Shown: positions 1 to 7,606 of the stretch, one piece after another | Position numbering within the stretch: the stretch's first letter is position 1 | How the letters are laid out: every line of letters starts with the position of its first letter | Origin: JASGDN01 sp049841275 | GTDB lineage: Bacteria > Chloroflexota > Chloroflexia > Thermomicrobiales > UBA6265 | Direction of reading: 5' to 3' | Assembly (NCBI GenBank): GCA_049841275.1 | Contig: JASGDN010000059.1 | Span: 1-64,000, forward strand | Length of the DNA: 64,000 nt | Program-made: the position numbers and the translations under genes | Notes under the pieces: generated by a model | What the model was told of the DNA's origin: nothing | The model's input: only the letters and a program-made list of their open reading frames with translations | Databases searched by the model: none

Positions 1-105
1 CCCGCCCCCGGTGCGGAGGCCACGCCGATCGGGCCGGATGCCTCACCCGCAGCCAGTCCAGCCTCCAGCCCCCAGGCGAGCCCGGAAGCGTCGCCTGCGG
101 CGTAG
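1..105 (+). CDS. C-terminal end of a protein with a Ser/Pro/Ala-rich tail (partial)
   Basis: Frame 1 is open from the window edge to a TAG at 103-105. It encodes 34 residues made almost only of Ala, Ser, Pro, Gly and Glu, with repeated ASP/SPAAS units. Such low-complexity tails and linkers recur in exported proteins elsewhere in this window (the Liv binding protein and both cupredoxin fusions), so this is probably the C-terminus of a secreted or membrane protein. No domain is visible and the function cannot be told. A strong hairpin at 119-154 follows the stop, which supports a real gene end here. Confidence 0.6.
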   Translation, partial: PAPGAEATPIGPDASPAASPASSPQASPEASPAA

Positions 106-118
106 GTCCGTTTGCTCG

Positions 119-154
119 GGAATGCCCCGGATTCGTATGAATCCGGGGCATTCC
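119..154. terminator. 16-bp perfect hairpin terminator
   Basis: Positions 119-134 and 139-154 are exact inverted repeats around a GTAT loop. The hairpin lies 14 bases after the stop of the partial gene and before the next gene. It has no T-run. Confidence 0.65.
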
Positions 155-162
155 GATCCCTG

Positions 163-171
163 TGCTATGCT
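163..171 (+). promoter_or_regulatory. Possible extended -10 element
   Basis: TGCTATGCT matches an extended -10 (TG, one base, then TATGCT) just after the hairpin and about 60 bases before the GTG start at 231. No convincing -35 is present, so this is weak. Confidence 0.3.
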
Positions 172-230
172 CTCCGGAACGATGTCGGCACCGTCCGACC
201 TATGATGTACTTCCGCTGAGGAGATTCCCC

Positions 231-1091
231 GTGTCTTCCCGCGATGGATCCGGATCGTCCGGCAACAAGCGGCGTCCCGCCAACGCCGAGCCGCCGTTCG
301 GGTCGTCGACCTCCCAAGGCGCCTACGATATCGACCCGGCCGAGATCGATCGCTACCTCTCCGGCCAGCCTCAGCGCACCTCCCAGCGCCAGCCGCGCGC
401 AAACGCGCCCAGAACGCGTACCACCGACCAGCTCGACCGCCTGCGCCAGATGGTAGAACCCGACACCCCCGTCTCGCCCACCACACGCCGAACCGCACCG
501 GTCAGCTATCGCGAGACAACTCCAGCGCCCCGCTCCGGTTCCAGCAGCCGTCGAGCGGTCTCGACCCCGGCGTCCTACGACGACATCTACCGCGAAGACG
601 ATTATGTCCGCGATGTCGCACCGGACGACTACATCGAGGACTACCCAGGGCAATGGGACGAGGAAGGAGACCCGGCCATCGCGGGTCAGTCCGGACGGCG
701 CGCCCGGTCGATGCCGTCGATGCCAAGCGTCCCGCGCGTCACGATCCCCCGCGCGATCACCGGCGCGGCAATTCTCAGCGACCGCACGGCGCTTGCATTC
801 ATCGGGCTTGGCATCATCAGCCTCATCGGCATGGCCGTGCTCGTCTCGAACCGCATGACCGCGCTGCCGCCCCAGATCGGGACGCATGTCTCGGCCTCGG
901 GCCTGCTGGAGGATTTCGCCGCCCGCGATGTCATCTGGCGAATTCCGTTGCTCGCGCTGATGCTCACCCTGATGAATCTGGTGATCGGCGTTTTCGCGGC
1001 CCGGTTCGACCGGTTCGCCAGCCGGCTCGTGCTAGCAGCGGCTCTCGTCGTACATGTTCTCGCCTGGGTGGCGCTCCTTCGCATCCTGTAA
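231..1091 (+). CDS. Membrane protein with long disordered N-terminus and three C-terminal TM helices
   Basis: The 286-residue protein starts at a GTG preceded by GAGGAGAT (217-224). Roughly the first 180 residues are hydrophilic, rich in Ser, Arg, Pro and Thr, and end in an acidic Tyr/Asp-rich patch, which suggests a disordered cytoplasmic region. The last 100 residues hold three hydrophobic segments: one around residues 182-205, then two after a short loop containing LPPQIGTHVSASG. That loop plus helix pair loosely resembles the DUF1648-type arrangement, but I would not assign a family. The gene is monocistronic between two hairpins. Function unknown. Confidence 0.8.
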   Translation: MSSRDGSGSSGNKRRPANAEPPFGSSTSQGAYDIDPAEIDRYLSGQPQRTSQRQPRANAPRTRTTDQLDRLRQMVEPDTPVSPTTRRTAPVSYRETTPAPRSGSSSRRAVSTPASYDDIYREDDYVRDVAPDDYIEDYPGQWDEEGDPAIAGQSGRRARSMPSMPSVPRVTIPRAITGAAILSDRTALAFIGLGIISLIGMAVLVSNRMTALPPQIGTHVSASGLLEDFAARDVIWRIPLLALMLTLMNLVIGVFAARFDRFASRLVLAAALVVHVLAWVALLRIL

Positions 1092-1120
1092 GGCAACCGG
1101 GATTTCCGCGCACAAACGCG

Positions 1121-1148
1121 ACGCCGCGTGACACTGGTCACGCGGCGT
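1121..1148. terminator. Bidirectional terminator between convergent genes
   Basis: A 12-bp perfect stem (1121-1132 with 1137-1148) and an ACTG loop sit between the + strand membrane protein and the - strand FAD subunit gene. Confidence 0.65.
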
Positions 1149-1178
1149 ATTCCGTTCCGAGTTTCCAGGATGGAGCCG

Positions 1179-2030
1179 TCAGGCACGAGCCGACGCGATC
1201 ACCCGTTTCAGCAAGACGCCAAGCAGGTGAACGCGGTAGCCCTCCGACGCGAAGGTATCGCCATTGATCTCCAACCCCTCAGCAATGATAGATGCCGCGG
1301 CGTCAATGGCGTCGTCACTCAGGGTCACACCCGCAAGCGCCTCCTCGGCGGCGGTGGCGCGCGTCGCTTTCGAGGTCGCCCCGGTGACGGCCACACGAGC
1401 ATTCGAGACCGTCTCGCCATCGAGATCGAGGCGGACAGCGACCCCGGCCAACGCATACCCGCTGGCCGGATGACCGTATTTCTTGTACCCGGCGATCGAC
1501 CCGGCGGACGGAATCGGAAGCACGAGTTCCGTGATGATCTCATCCGGTTCGAGTGAAGTCGTCCAGAGATCAACGAAGAAATCATCGGCGGCGATGGTCC
1601 GCGGTCCGGAACCGCCAACCGCGTGGACCGTCCCGTCCAGCGCCAGGAAGACCGCGGTCAGGTCGGCGGCGGGATCGGCATGGGCAAGCGAGCCACCCAG
1701 CGTGCCATGTGCGCGCACCTGCTGATCGCCCACGTAGCCGATAGCGGCAGGAAACACCGGGAAGAGCTCCTGGATCGTCGAGTCATCGCGGATGGCGTTG
1801 TAGGTCGTCATGGCGCCGATATGGACACCATCATCCTGCCGGGAGATACCGCGCAACTCCGGGAGTTTCCCCAGATCGACCAGCATGCCGGGCTGGGCAA
1901 GCCGCAATTTCATGGCCGGAATGAGCGAATAGCCACCAGCGAGGATCTTGGCATCCGGATCCTCCCCGAGGATCCGGACGGCCTCGTCGACGGACGTGGC
2001 CTGATGATAGGCAAAGGACGCTGGAATCAC
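1179..2030 (-). CDS. FAD-binding subunit (CoxM-like) of a molybdenum hydroxylase
   Basis: The 283-residue protein has the length and motifs of the medium, FAD-binding subunit of the xanthine dehydrogenase/CO dehydrogenase family. AGGYSL near residues 31-36 and TLGGSLAHADPAAD near 111-124 are the two FAD-contacting loops; in the family the first usually reads AGGQSL. In the complex this subunit passes electrons from the [2Fe-2S] clusters to FAD and on to an acceptor. It lies 36 bases after the [2Fe-2S] subunit gene, in the same operon. The molybdopterin-binding large subunit that should carry catalysis is not next to it on either side, so the substrate cannot be inferred. Confidence 0.9.
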   Translation of the reverse strand: MIPASFAYHQATSVDEAVRILGEDPDAKILAGGYSLIPAMKLRLAQPGMLVDLGKLPELRGISRQDDGVHIGAMTTYNAIRDDSTIQELFPVFPAAIGYVGDQQVRAHGTLGGSLAHADPAADLTAVFLALDGTVHAVGGSGPRTIAADDFFVDLWTTSLEPDEIITELVLPIPSAGSIAGYKKYGHPASGYALAGVAVRLDLDGETVSNARVAVTGATSKATRATAAEEALAGVTLSDDAIDAAASIIAEGLEINGDTFASEGYRVHLLGVLLKRVIASARA

Positions 2031-2066
2031 GCTGCTCTCCTTCGATCGACGGTGAATCCGACACGC

Positions 2067-2588
2067 TCAGGACGCCGCCTCGCCGGATTCACCGGCTTCG
2101 GCCAACCGCTCCGCCGCAAGCTGCACGGAACGCACGATGTTCTGGTAGCCCGTGCAGCGGCAGAAATTTCCCTCCAGCTCATGCCGGATCTCGTCCTCGG
2201 TCGGGTTCGGATTGCGCTCCAGCAGGGCGATGGAGGACATGATCATGCCCGGCGTGCAATATCCGCATTGCAGGCCGTGCTTCTCCCAGAACGCCTGCTG
2301 GACGGGATGGAATTCGCCATCCTTCGCCAGGCCCTCGATCGTCTCGATCGTCGCTCCGTCCGCCTGTACCGCGAACATCGTGCAGGACTTCGCCGTGACA
2401 CCATCCACCTTCACCACGCAGGCGCCGCACTGGCTGGTGTCGCACCCGACATGGGTCCCGGTGAGGCCCAGGTTGTCGCGCAGGAAGTGGACAAGCAGCG
2501 TCCGTGGCTCCACATCCGCAGAACGCTCGACTCCGTTCACCGTGACCGTGACGTGTGTGGTCAGGTCGTTCTCCATGCTGGCAACCAT
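2067..2588 (-). CDS. [2Fe-2S] subunit (CoxS-like) of a molybdenum hydroxylase
   Basis: The 173-residue protein has both expected iron-sulfur motifs. The N-terminal plant-ferredoxin-type cluster uses C49, C54, C57 and C69; the C-terminal helical cluster uses C108, C111, C143 and C145. Family members relay electrons from the molybdenum centre to the FAD subunit. The ATG at 2588 has AGGAG 8 bases upstream, which favours it over the internal Met at residue 5. It is the first gene of a two-gene operon with the FAD subunit, and a promoter-like pair lies upstream at 2699-2727. Confidence 0.93.
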   Translation of the reverse strand: MVASMENDLTTHVTVTVNGVERSADVEPRTLLVHFLRDNLGLTGTHVGCDTSQCGACVVKVDGVTAKSCTMFAVQADGATIETIEGLAKDGEFHPVQQAFWEKHGLQCGYCTPGMIMSSIALLERNPNPTEDEIRHELEGNFCRCTGYQNIVRSVQLAAERLAEAGESGEAAS

Positions 2589-2698
2589 CGTTCAATCTCC
2601 TGATCGTGCAGACGATCGTACGGACAATCGGCCTTCGCTCCGGCCTCGTCGCGCACGTCCGCATCGGACACACATTCCTGGGAACAAGACTCGTGTGC

Positions 2699-2727
2699 AT
2701 GGTAGCGATGAGGCCGGAAACTGACAA
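2699..2727 (-). promoter_or_regulatory. Sigma-70-type promoter for the CoxS/CoxM-like pair
   Basis: Read on the minus strand, TTGTCA (2727-2722) and TACCAT (2704-2699) are separated by 17 bases. The predicted start of transcription is about 100 bases ahead of the [2Fe-2S] subunit gene. Confidence 0.45.
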
Positions 2728-2822
2728 CGGTTGATGATTGACTAGCCCATTGGGCAGGTCCAGGGGCAAACGACGACGGCGCCCGCACAATTCACACGAT
2801 CTCCCCCGAATGCGCTGGGTGG

Positions 2823-4031
2823 CTATTCTTTGGCCCGGTCCGCCGCCATTGCCGCATCCGTCACCATCTCGAGGATGATGTCGGTCGTCTCGCTCGCGAC
2901 CTGCGTGCGCAGCCGCCGCGCCTCCTGCCCGATGCGGTCGAGCACTGAGCCGAAGTCCGCAACCGGAGGCAACAGCGGTCCGACCACTTCCAGCAACTGG
3001 TCCCGGTACCATGAGCCGATTCGCCGCCGTACCCGATTGGCGGAAGGCGGTTCCACTCCGACTGCCGCAGCAGCGGCCTCGATCTCCTTGCGCAGATCCG
3101 CCCCGGAAATGGGCACCGACGCCACATGATCGACCGCGACGCGCTGGCGGCGCGTTTCATCCGCCTCGTCGTCCCACCGCGCAATGAGCTCCCAGCTCGA
3201 TCGGTGCCCTGGCGAACGGTCCTGCACGGACGCTTCGACTGCATCGAGATCGATCTGGATCATCTCCTTCGGACCGAGCAGCGGTCGGCTCTGGTCGAGC
3301 CAGCATGCAACCGCCGCCCTGGCCACGCGCAACTCGTAGAGTGAAAGCAGGAGGCTCCGGCGGGCAAACGCCGCAACCCCATCGAGGTCGGCGAACCGAT
3401 CGACCAGCGTCCGCCCTTCGACACCGGACAGGAACGACTCGGCGGTGACCGGCACGAGCACGATCTCGTTGCGCTGGACGGCGATACGGTGCGTACCGCG
3501 GCGCTGGGCAATCATGTACCGCGTCAGGCTATAGTCGGGACAGAGAAACCAGCCGTCCCGCAATTCGGCATCCGCCGACAGCGCGCCGATGTGGTCACCC
3601 ACCACCGGACCGATCCCCAGCAGTTCGGCGAGCACATCAGCGCTCACCTGGCGGGAGCGCGCGGTCTCGGCGCTGAACTTGGCATCGACGGCCTGCACCC
3701 ACGGCCGACCGTCGCCCTCGCCAATGAGCACGAAATCGGGATTCTGCAGCTTGCGTTTGGAAGCCACCGCCGCGATTGCCGGAACATCGTCCAGGCGAAC
3801 CGCCCGCGTCACCGCTCCGGGAGCCGGGGCGATCGATGCGGCATCGGCGAACGCGCGCCCATCGATGGTCGCCGCGCAGATCTCGGCCCAACGATCGCCG
3901 ATGATGCCGCTGGCGCCACCGCGATCGGAGAGACGCATCAGGTCGCGGTCGAAGATCGCCGCGAGCAAGGTGCCGCCGGGAAAGATGTCGGAGGAAAAGG
4001 AAAGATCGTCGAACGAGGAAACGTTGGCCAA
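2823..4031 (-). CDS. Unknown protein with PD-(D/E)XK nuclease-like residues
   Basis: I do not recognise this 402-residue protein as a named family. It starts at TTG (4031) with AAGGTGG 9 bases upstream. Around residues 98-118 it reads NPDFVLIGEG, a short gap, then VQAVDAKFS. The PD (98-99) followed about 17 residues later by a hydrophobic strand ending in D116-A-K118 has the spacing of the PD-(D/E)XK endonuclease core, and E49 in a preceding helix could complete the site. The rest is mixed alpha-helical, rich in Arg and Glu, with no TM segment. It is monocistronic and not next to a methylase or helicase. A nuclease role is inference from this motif only. Confidence 0.75.
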   Translation of the reverse strand: MANVSSFDDLSFSSDIFPGGTLLAAIFDRDLMRLSDRGGASGIIGDRWAEICAATIDGRAFADAASIAPAPGAVTRAVRLDDVPAIAAVASKRKLQNPDFVLIGEGDGRPWVQAVDAKFSAETARSRQVSADVLAELLGIGPVVGDHIGALSADAELRDGWFLCPDYSLTRYMIAQRRGTHRIAVQRNEIVLVPVTAESFLSGVEGRTLVDRFADLDGVAAFARRSLLLSLYELRVARAAVACWLDQSRPLLGPKEMIQIDLDAVEASVQDRSPGHRSSWELIARWDDEADETRRQRVAVDHVASVPISGADLRKEIEAAAAAVGVEPPSANRVRRRIGSWYRDQLLEVVGPLLPPVADFGSVLDRIGQEARRLRTQVASETTDIILEMVTDAAMAADRAKE

Positions 4032-4232
4032 ACCGGACTACCACCTTGATGGACGATCCGCACAGGCGAACCGACGTACCGGGAGACTGGAGCATGCATG
4101 GGACGCGCCGCCACACGAGCGGTCGCACATCCCACCAGCAAGCGTAGCAGCCTGCAGGTGCCCAGAGGGAATATACTTCGCCAAGATCTGTCCTGCCGCG
4201 CGTTCGCTCCGCTGTCAAAGGCCTACGCCCGT

Positions 4233-4595
4233 ATGTCGTCCAACCGCACCTCCAATCCTCCCACAACGTCTGACACGCCCAACGCTCTCTCGGTCCGGTC
4301 GTTGCCCGAGCATCGCCCTTCGCCACTGGACGACATCATGGCGCGGCTCCTGGCACTGCTGCGTCACCGCCCGACCGGCACGCGCGTGAATCACGCCCAG
4401 GAACTGGCATCCGATCTCGACGTGCCGCGGGAATTCGTGGAGGCTCTCTTCACCAGCGCGCAGCGACGCGGCCTTATCAAGCCGCTCTCGGCGATGAAGG
4501 GGAAGACCACGTGGGCAATCACGCCGCTGGGGGACCGCCTGCTCGTCTTCCACGGACACGAGAAGCCGATGACCTACGGCACCGATGACGACTAG
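4233..4595 (+). CDS. Small winged-helix DNA-binding protein
   Basis: The likely start is the ATG at 4233 (120 residues); an upstream in-frame ATG at 4098 would add 45 residues of poor composition that overlap the opposite promoter region. After a disordered Ser/Thr/Pro-rich N-terminus of about 30 residues, the rest fits a winged helix: an HAQELASDLDVPREFVEALF helix-turn-helix and a strand pair KTTWAITPLGDRLLVF. No ligand domain is present. It is divergent from the PD-(D/E)XK-like gene across about 200 bases, so it could regulate that neighbour, but nothing shows this. Confidence 0.65.
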   Translation: MSSNRTSNPPTTSDTPNALSVRSLPEHRPSPLDDIMARLLALLRHRPTGTRVNHAQELASDLDVPREFVEALFTSAQRRGLIKPLSAMKGKTTWAITPLGDRLLVFHGHEKPMTYGTDDD

Positions 4596-4639
4596 CGGCA
4601 AGGAAACTACATCCCTGCGGTGAGACGATCGTACAAACA

Positions 4640-4676
4640 AGCCCTATCCGCCATAGTCGACGGGGCGGATAGGGCT
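4640..4676. terminator. Bidirectional terminator
   Basis: A 13-bp perfect stem (4640-4652 with 4664-4676) with an 11-base loop lies between the converging winged-helix and CBS genes. Confidence 0.65.
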
Positions 4677-4841
4677 AAATTCGTTGCGGTAGCCAAGAGG
4701 CAGGACAGTGCATTGTCGGGACGATCACGAGGATCGCCCAGACATTGGACGGCCCATTTGGGGTGGCCATCCTTTCGGATTCTGCTGTAGACGATCGGCC
4801 CGATAGCCGTATCCCAGTCGCCGGGCTTCCGTATCGCAGGC

Positions 4842-5318
4842 CTATGCGGTTCCGACAGCTTGCGACGGGTGGGTTCCGCCCGGTTCCTCCGTCGCCAGCG
4901 CAAGCAGAAACCGGGCGATATTCGCCCGCCCGATGACCCCCAACAACTCACCGCCAGTCATCACCAACAGTGGATGCACGCCGCGATTCGCCATGATGCT
5001 CGCGACCTCGATAACCGATGCCTGCGGCGGAACACTGACGAGATTTCGGCGTGTCATGACATGGTCGACCGTCAGATCGCGCAGGTGTTGGACCTTCTCC
5101 TCCAGCGAGTCCCAGAGCAGGATCGGCGTGTCGTTGTGGCTGGAAAGCGGGACGCACAGGATGTCCCGTATCCCGATCATGCCCGCCACGTTCCCCTCCC
5201 GCCCCATAACCGGCATGGCGTTGATGCGATGGTCGAGCAGCAGTCGGGTAGCTACCGGCAGCCCGGTCCCGGACGGTACGGAGATGACGTCACACTCCAT
5301 GATGTCGATTGCGCGCAT
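4842..5318 (-). CDS. CBS-domain pair protein
   Basis: The 158-residue protein is essentially two CBS domains. The first starts MRAIDIMECDVISVPSGTGL and includes the typical helix-strand unit HRINAMPVMGREGNVAGMIGIRDI; the second starts VDHVMTRRNLVSVPP and ends in HPLLVMTGGELLGVIGRANI. CBS pairs usually bind adenine nucleotides and report energy state or regulate a partner. No catalytic or transport domain is attached and the gene stands alone, so its partner is unknown. AGGGGTGA just ahead of the ATG supports the start. Confidence 0.9.
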   Translation of the reverse strand: MRAIDIMECDVISVPSGTGLPVATRLLLDHRINAMPVMGREGNVAGMIGIRDILCVPLSSHNDTPILLWDSLEEKVQHLRDLTVDHVMTRRNLVSVPPQASVIEVASIMANRGVHPLLVMTGGELLGVIGRANIARFLLALATEEPGGTHPSQAVGTA

Positions 5319-5507
5319 GGATCACCCCTGTTCTTTCCCTGTTCGTTCGATCGGCGTCCGGATATCACCATGACAGTCGTCGTGCCGCAATCCTGGCAAG
5401 GCGAAACGGGCCGGACTGGACGGAGCCCGGTCACGACGATTGCGGCCGCATCGCATTCCGCCATGTCTGCCGGGATGGAACGCGCCACCGCAGCCGCGCG
5501 TCATCGG

Positions 5508-7031
5508 TCAAGCTGCCGTATCGTTCACGTCGTCGACGCCAAAGATCCGGGCATAAAGGTCCCGGCCAAAACTCGTTGACAGTGGAGGAAGCTCCAGCAC
5601 CTTGAACGAGCGCTCTCCACCTTCGCGTCGTTCGGCCCGCAAAAGCAGCACATCATCGCGGTGCTGCACCTCGAATCCGTGCGCGAGGTCGTAGAGATGC
5701 GTGACGTAGATGACCTTGACACCTGCCTCGATCATCGCCCAGACGACCTGGCGTCCAATCTCCGATCCCTCACGCTCGTTGGTCGATAAGAACGACTCAT
5801 TGCAAAGGAGGATGCTGCCCGGCACGATGTCGTCCACGATCGCGCTCATCCGGCGGACTTCCTCCTCGAACTTGCCGACGGTCATGGTCGCATCTTCTTC
5901 GCGCTTGTAATGCGTGAACACGCCCGCGGCGATATTCGCCCGGAAGCTGGTTGCGGCGACGTACATGCCACACTGCCCCATCAGCTGCGCCAGGCCTACA
6001 CTCCGCAGGAAGGTCGACTTCCCACCCTGATTGGCCCCGGTGATCATCACCAGCGACTTCCCGTCCGCGGCAACATCGTTTCCAACCACGCGACCATTCG
6101 TCCCAAGCTGCAACGCCAGCGACACGTCGTAGCGACACGTCGCAGAGAGAATCTCCTGGCCGCTCCCGGTCATCTCGGGCAAACACGTCGGCAAGCTGAG
6201 CGCCTCCAGCGTGTTGCGCAGGTTCAGGCACCCCAGATAGAACGCGAGTTCGGTCCACAGTGCCGTGAAGAACGCGCGGACATGATCGGCGGACTGTGCC
6301 GAAGCGTTTGCGACACGCAGGATGCCCCGGCTGCGCATACTATCGAGGGACTGATTTCCGGCATCGTCCCGCGGGGCGATCTGGAACGAATACGAATCGT
6401 GGCCAAGCACCGACGGGACAAGGTCCCGCCAGCCGCTGTTCACTGGACGGAGCAGTTTGTAGTCGATCTGAGAAGCCACCCTGCCAACCGACGCTTCGAG
6501 CAGGACACCACGACGGGAATCGAGATTCCGCACGTGACCTGCAATCTGGTCGAGGTAGGCATCGTCAAGTTCCGTCTGGAGGGTTGCGAAGAGCTGGCGC
6601 AATCCCTTAGATTGCATGACGCCGGCCGATTGCTCGGCAATCTGGCGAAGGTGCCGCAGCAATGGAATATACGCCTCCAGCAGGTGGATCGACCCGCCAA
6701 GCGTGGCGTCCGGACTCTCCCGTATGAATCCGAAGTAGTGCTGGCGTTGAACCTCGAGCGCGTCCAGCGCCACACGATAGATATCCAGGATGATATTGGG
6801 GTGGTTCCGGCAGTCCGTAAGGATTGCCTGGCGGTAACGGATCACCTCCGGATCCGGCGGTGCCGCCAGGATCACCTTCATAGCCACGTCGTAGAGGAAG
6901 GCATCTCCGGCCGCCATCGCGTTGAACAGCAACGGAAGCTCGAGATCGGATGACATGTCGTCGGTGTTAGCGCAAAGCGGTTGCGGTTGCTGGTCGAATG
7001 CAGCGTCTGGCTGCAGCAACAGCGGTCTCAT
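5508..7031 (-). CDS. MutS-like ATPase (core and ATPase domains only)
   Basis: The 507-residue protein carries a MutS-type C-terminal ATPase. Walker A is GANQGGKST at residues 332-340, Walker B is ILLCNE at about 407-412, and the following STNEREGSEIG segment matches the MutS signature loop. Residues about 40-310 are helical and resemble the MutS core/lever domains. The N-terminal mismatch-recognition domain of canonical MutS is missing, and there is no Smr domain as in MutS2. Its ATG overlaps the stop of the upstream MutS-like reading frame (ATGA, 7028-7031), so the two are translationally coupled and may form a heterodimer (inference). DNA target unknown. Confidence 0.85.
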   Translation of the reverse strand: MRPLLLQPDAAFDQQPQPLCANTDDMSSDLELPLLFNAMAAGDAFLYDVAMKVILAAPPDPEVIRYRQAILTDCRNHPNIILDIYRVALDALEVQRQHYFGFIRESPDATLGGSIHLLEAYIPLLRHLRQIAEQSAGVMQSKGLRQLFATLQTELDDAYLDQIAGHVRNLDSRRGVLLEASVGRVASQIDYKLLRPVNSGWRDLVPSVLGHDSYSFQIAPRDDAGNQSLDSMRSRGILRVANASAQSADHVRAFFTALWTELAFYLGCLNLRNTLEALSLPTCLPEMTGSGQEILSATCRYDVSLALQLGTNGRVVGNDVAADGKSLVMITGANQGGKSTFLRSVGLAQLMGQCGMYVAATSFRANIAAGVFTHYKREEDATMTVGKFEEEVRRMSAIVDDIVPGSILLCNESFLSTNEREGSEIGRQVVWAMIEAGVKVIYVTHLYDLAHGFEVQHRDDVLLLRAERREGGERSFKVLELPPLSTSFGRDLYARIFGVDDVNDTAA

Positions 7032-7606
7032 GGCACGATCCGATCCTTCAACTGCTCGTAGCTGATTCCATACTTGCGGCTGATCGCTGCCGCGTAGGCC
7101 AGACCATCGGCCGGCCGCCGGACAATGGAGAACGTCCGCCGCGCAGGATCATCCGGATCGACAAGTGCGACCATGCTGACCGTCGCATCGCTCAGCGAGG
7201 CCAGTTCGTCGATGAAGGTGACGTAGAGGCAGAGCAGACCTCGATCGAGCATCCGGTGCAGCACAGACTTCCCGAGGAACGTGGCGTCGCTGAGGGTGGT
7301 CGAACTGAACGTCTCGTTCAGGACGATGAGGCTGTCCTCCGTTGCGGATTCCAGCATGGCGTGGACGCGAATCACCTCGTCTTCCAGCTTGCTGCGCAGG
7401 GAGGACACATGCTCCTCCTGCTCGTAGTGGCAGAAGATGCGATCCGGCAGAAAGATACGCACGTGCTGGGCGGGAATGGACAGGCCGAGTTCCGCCAGAT
7501 AGTGCAGTTGCCCGAACATGCGGGAGAAGGTGGTCTTGCCCCCCTGGTTCGGTCCGGTGACCACCACAATACGCTCGTGACTCGTGAGATGGAGATCATT
7601 CCCCAC
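7028..7606 (-). CDS. MutS-like ATPase domain, downstream piece of a frameshifted gene
   Basis: This 192-residue frame is a complete MutS-type ATPase domain. Walker A GPNQGGKTT falls at about residues 18-26, followed by the conserved GQLHYLAELG and the Walker B/signature stretch LIVLNETFSSTTLSDA. The GTG at 7606 shares its first base with the TAG of the preceding frame. Read upstream of that GTG in the same frame, the codons give ETPVVGND, which lines up with RVVGND just before Walker A in the neighbouring paralogue. The domain therefore probably continues from the upstream piece by a -1 shift and is not an independent gene. It could also be expressed by stop-start coupling. Confidence 0.75.
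   Translation of the reverse strand: MGNDLHLTSHERIVVVTGPNQGGKTTFSRMFGQLHYLAELGLSIPAQHVRIFLPDRIFCHYEQEEHVSSLRSKLEDEVIRVHAMLESATEDSLIVLNETFSSTTLSDATFLGKSVLHRMLDRGLLCLYVTFIDELASLSDATVSMVALVDPDDPARRTFSIVRRPADGLAYAAAISRKYGISYEQLKDRIVP

Noticed and set aside
1179..2588. Carbon monoxide dehydrogenase
   Set aside because: Without the large subunit and its active-site loop the substrate cannot be assigned; the small subunits are shared across the molybdenum hydroxylase family.
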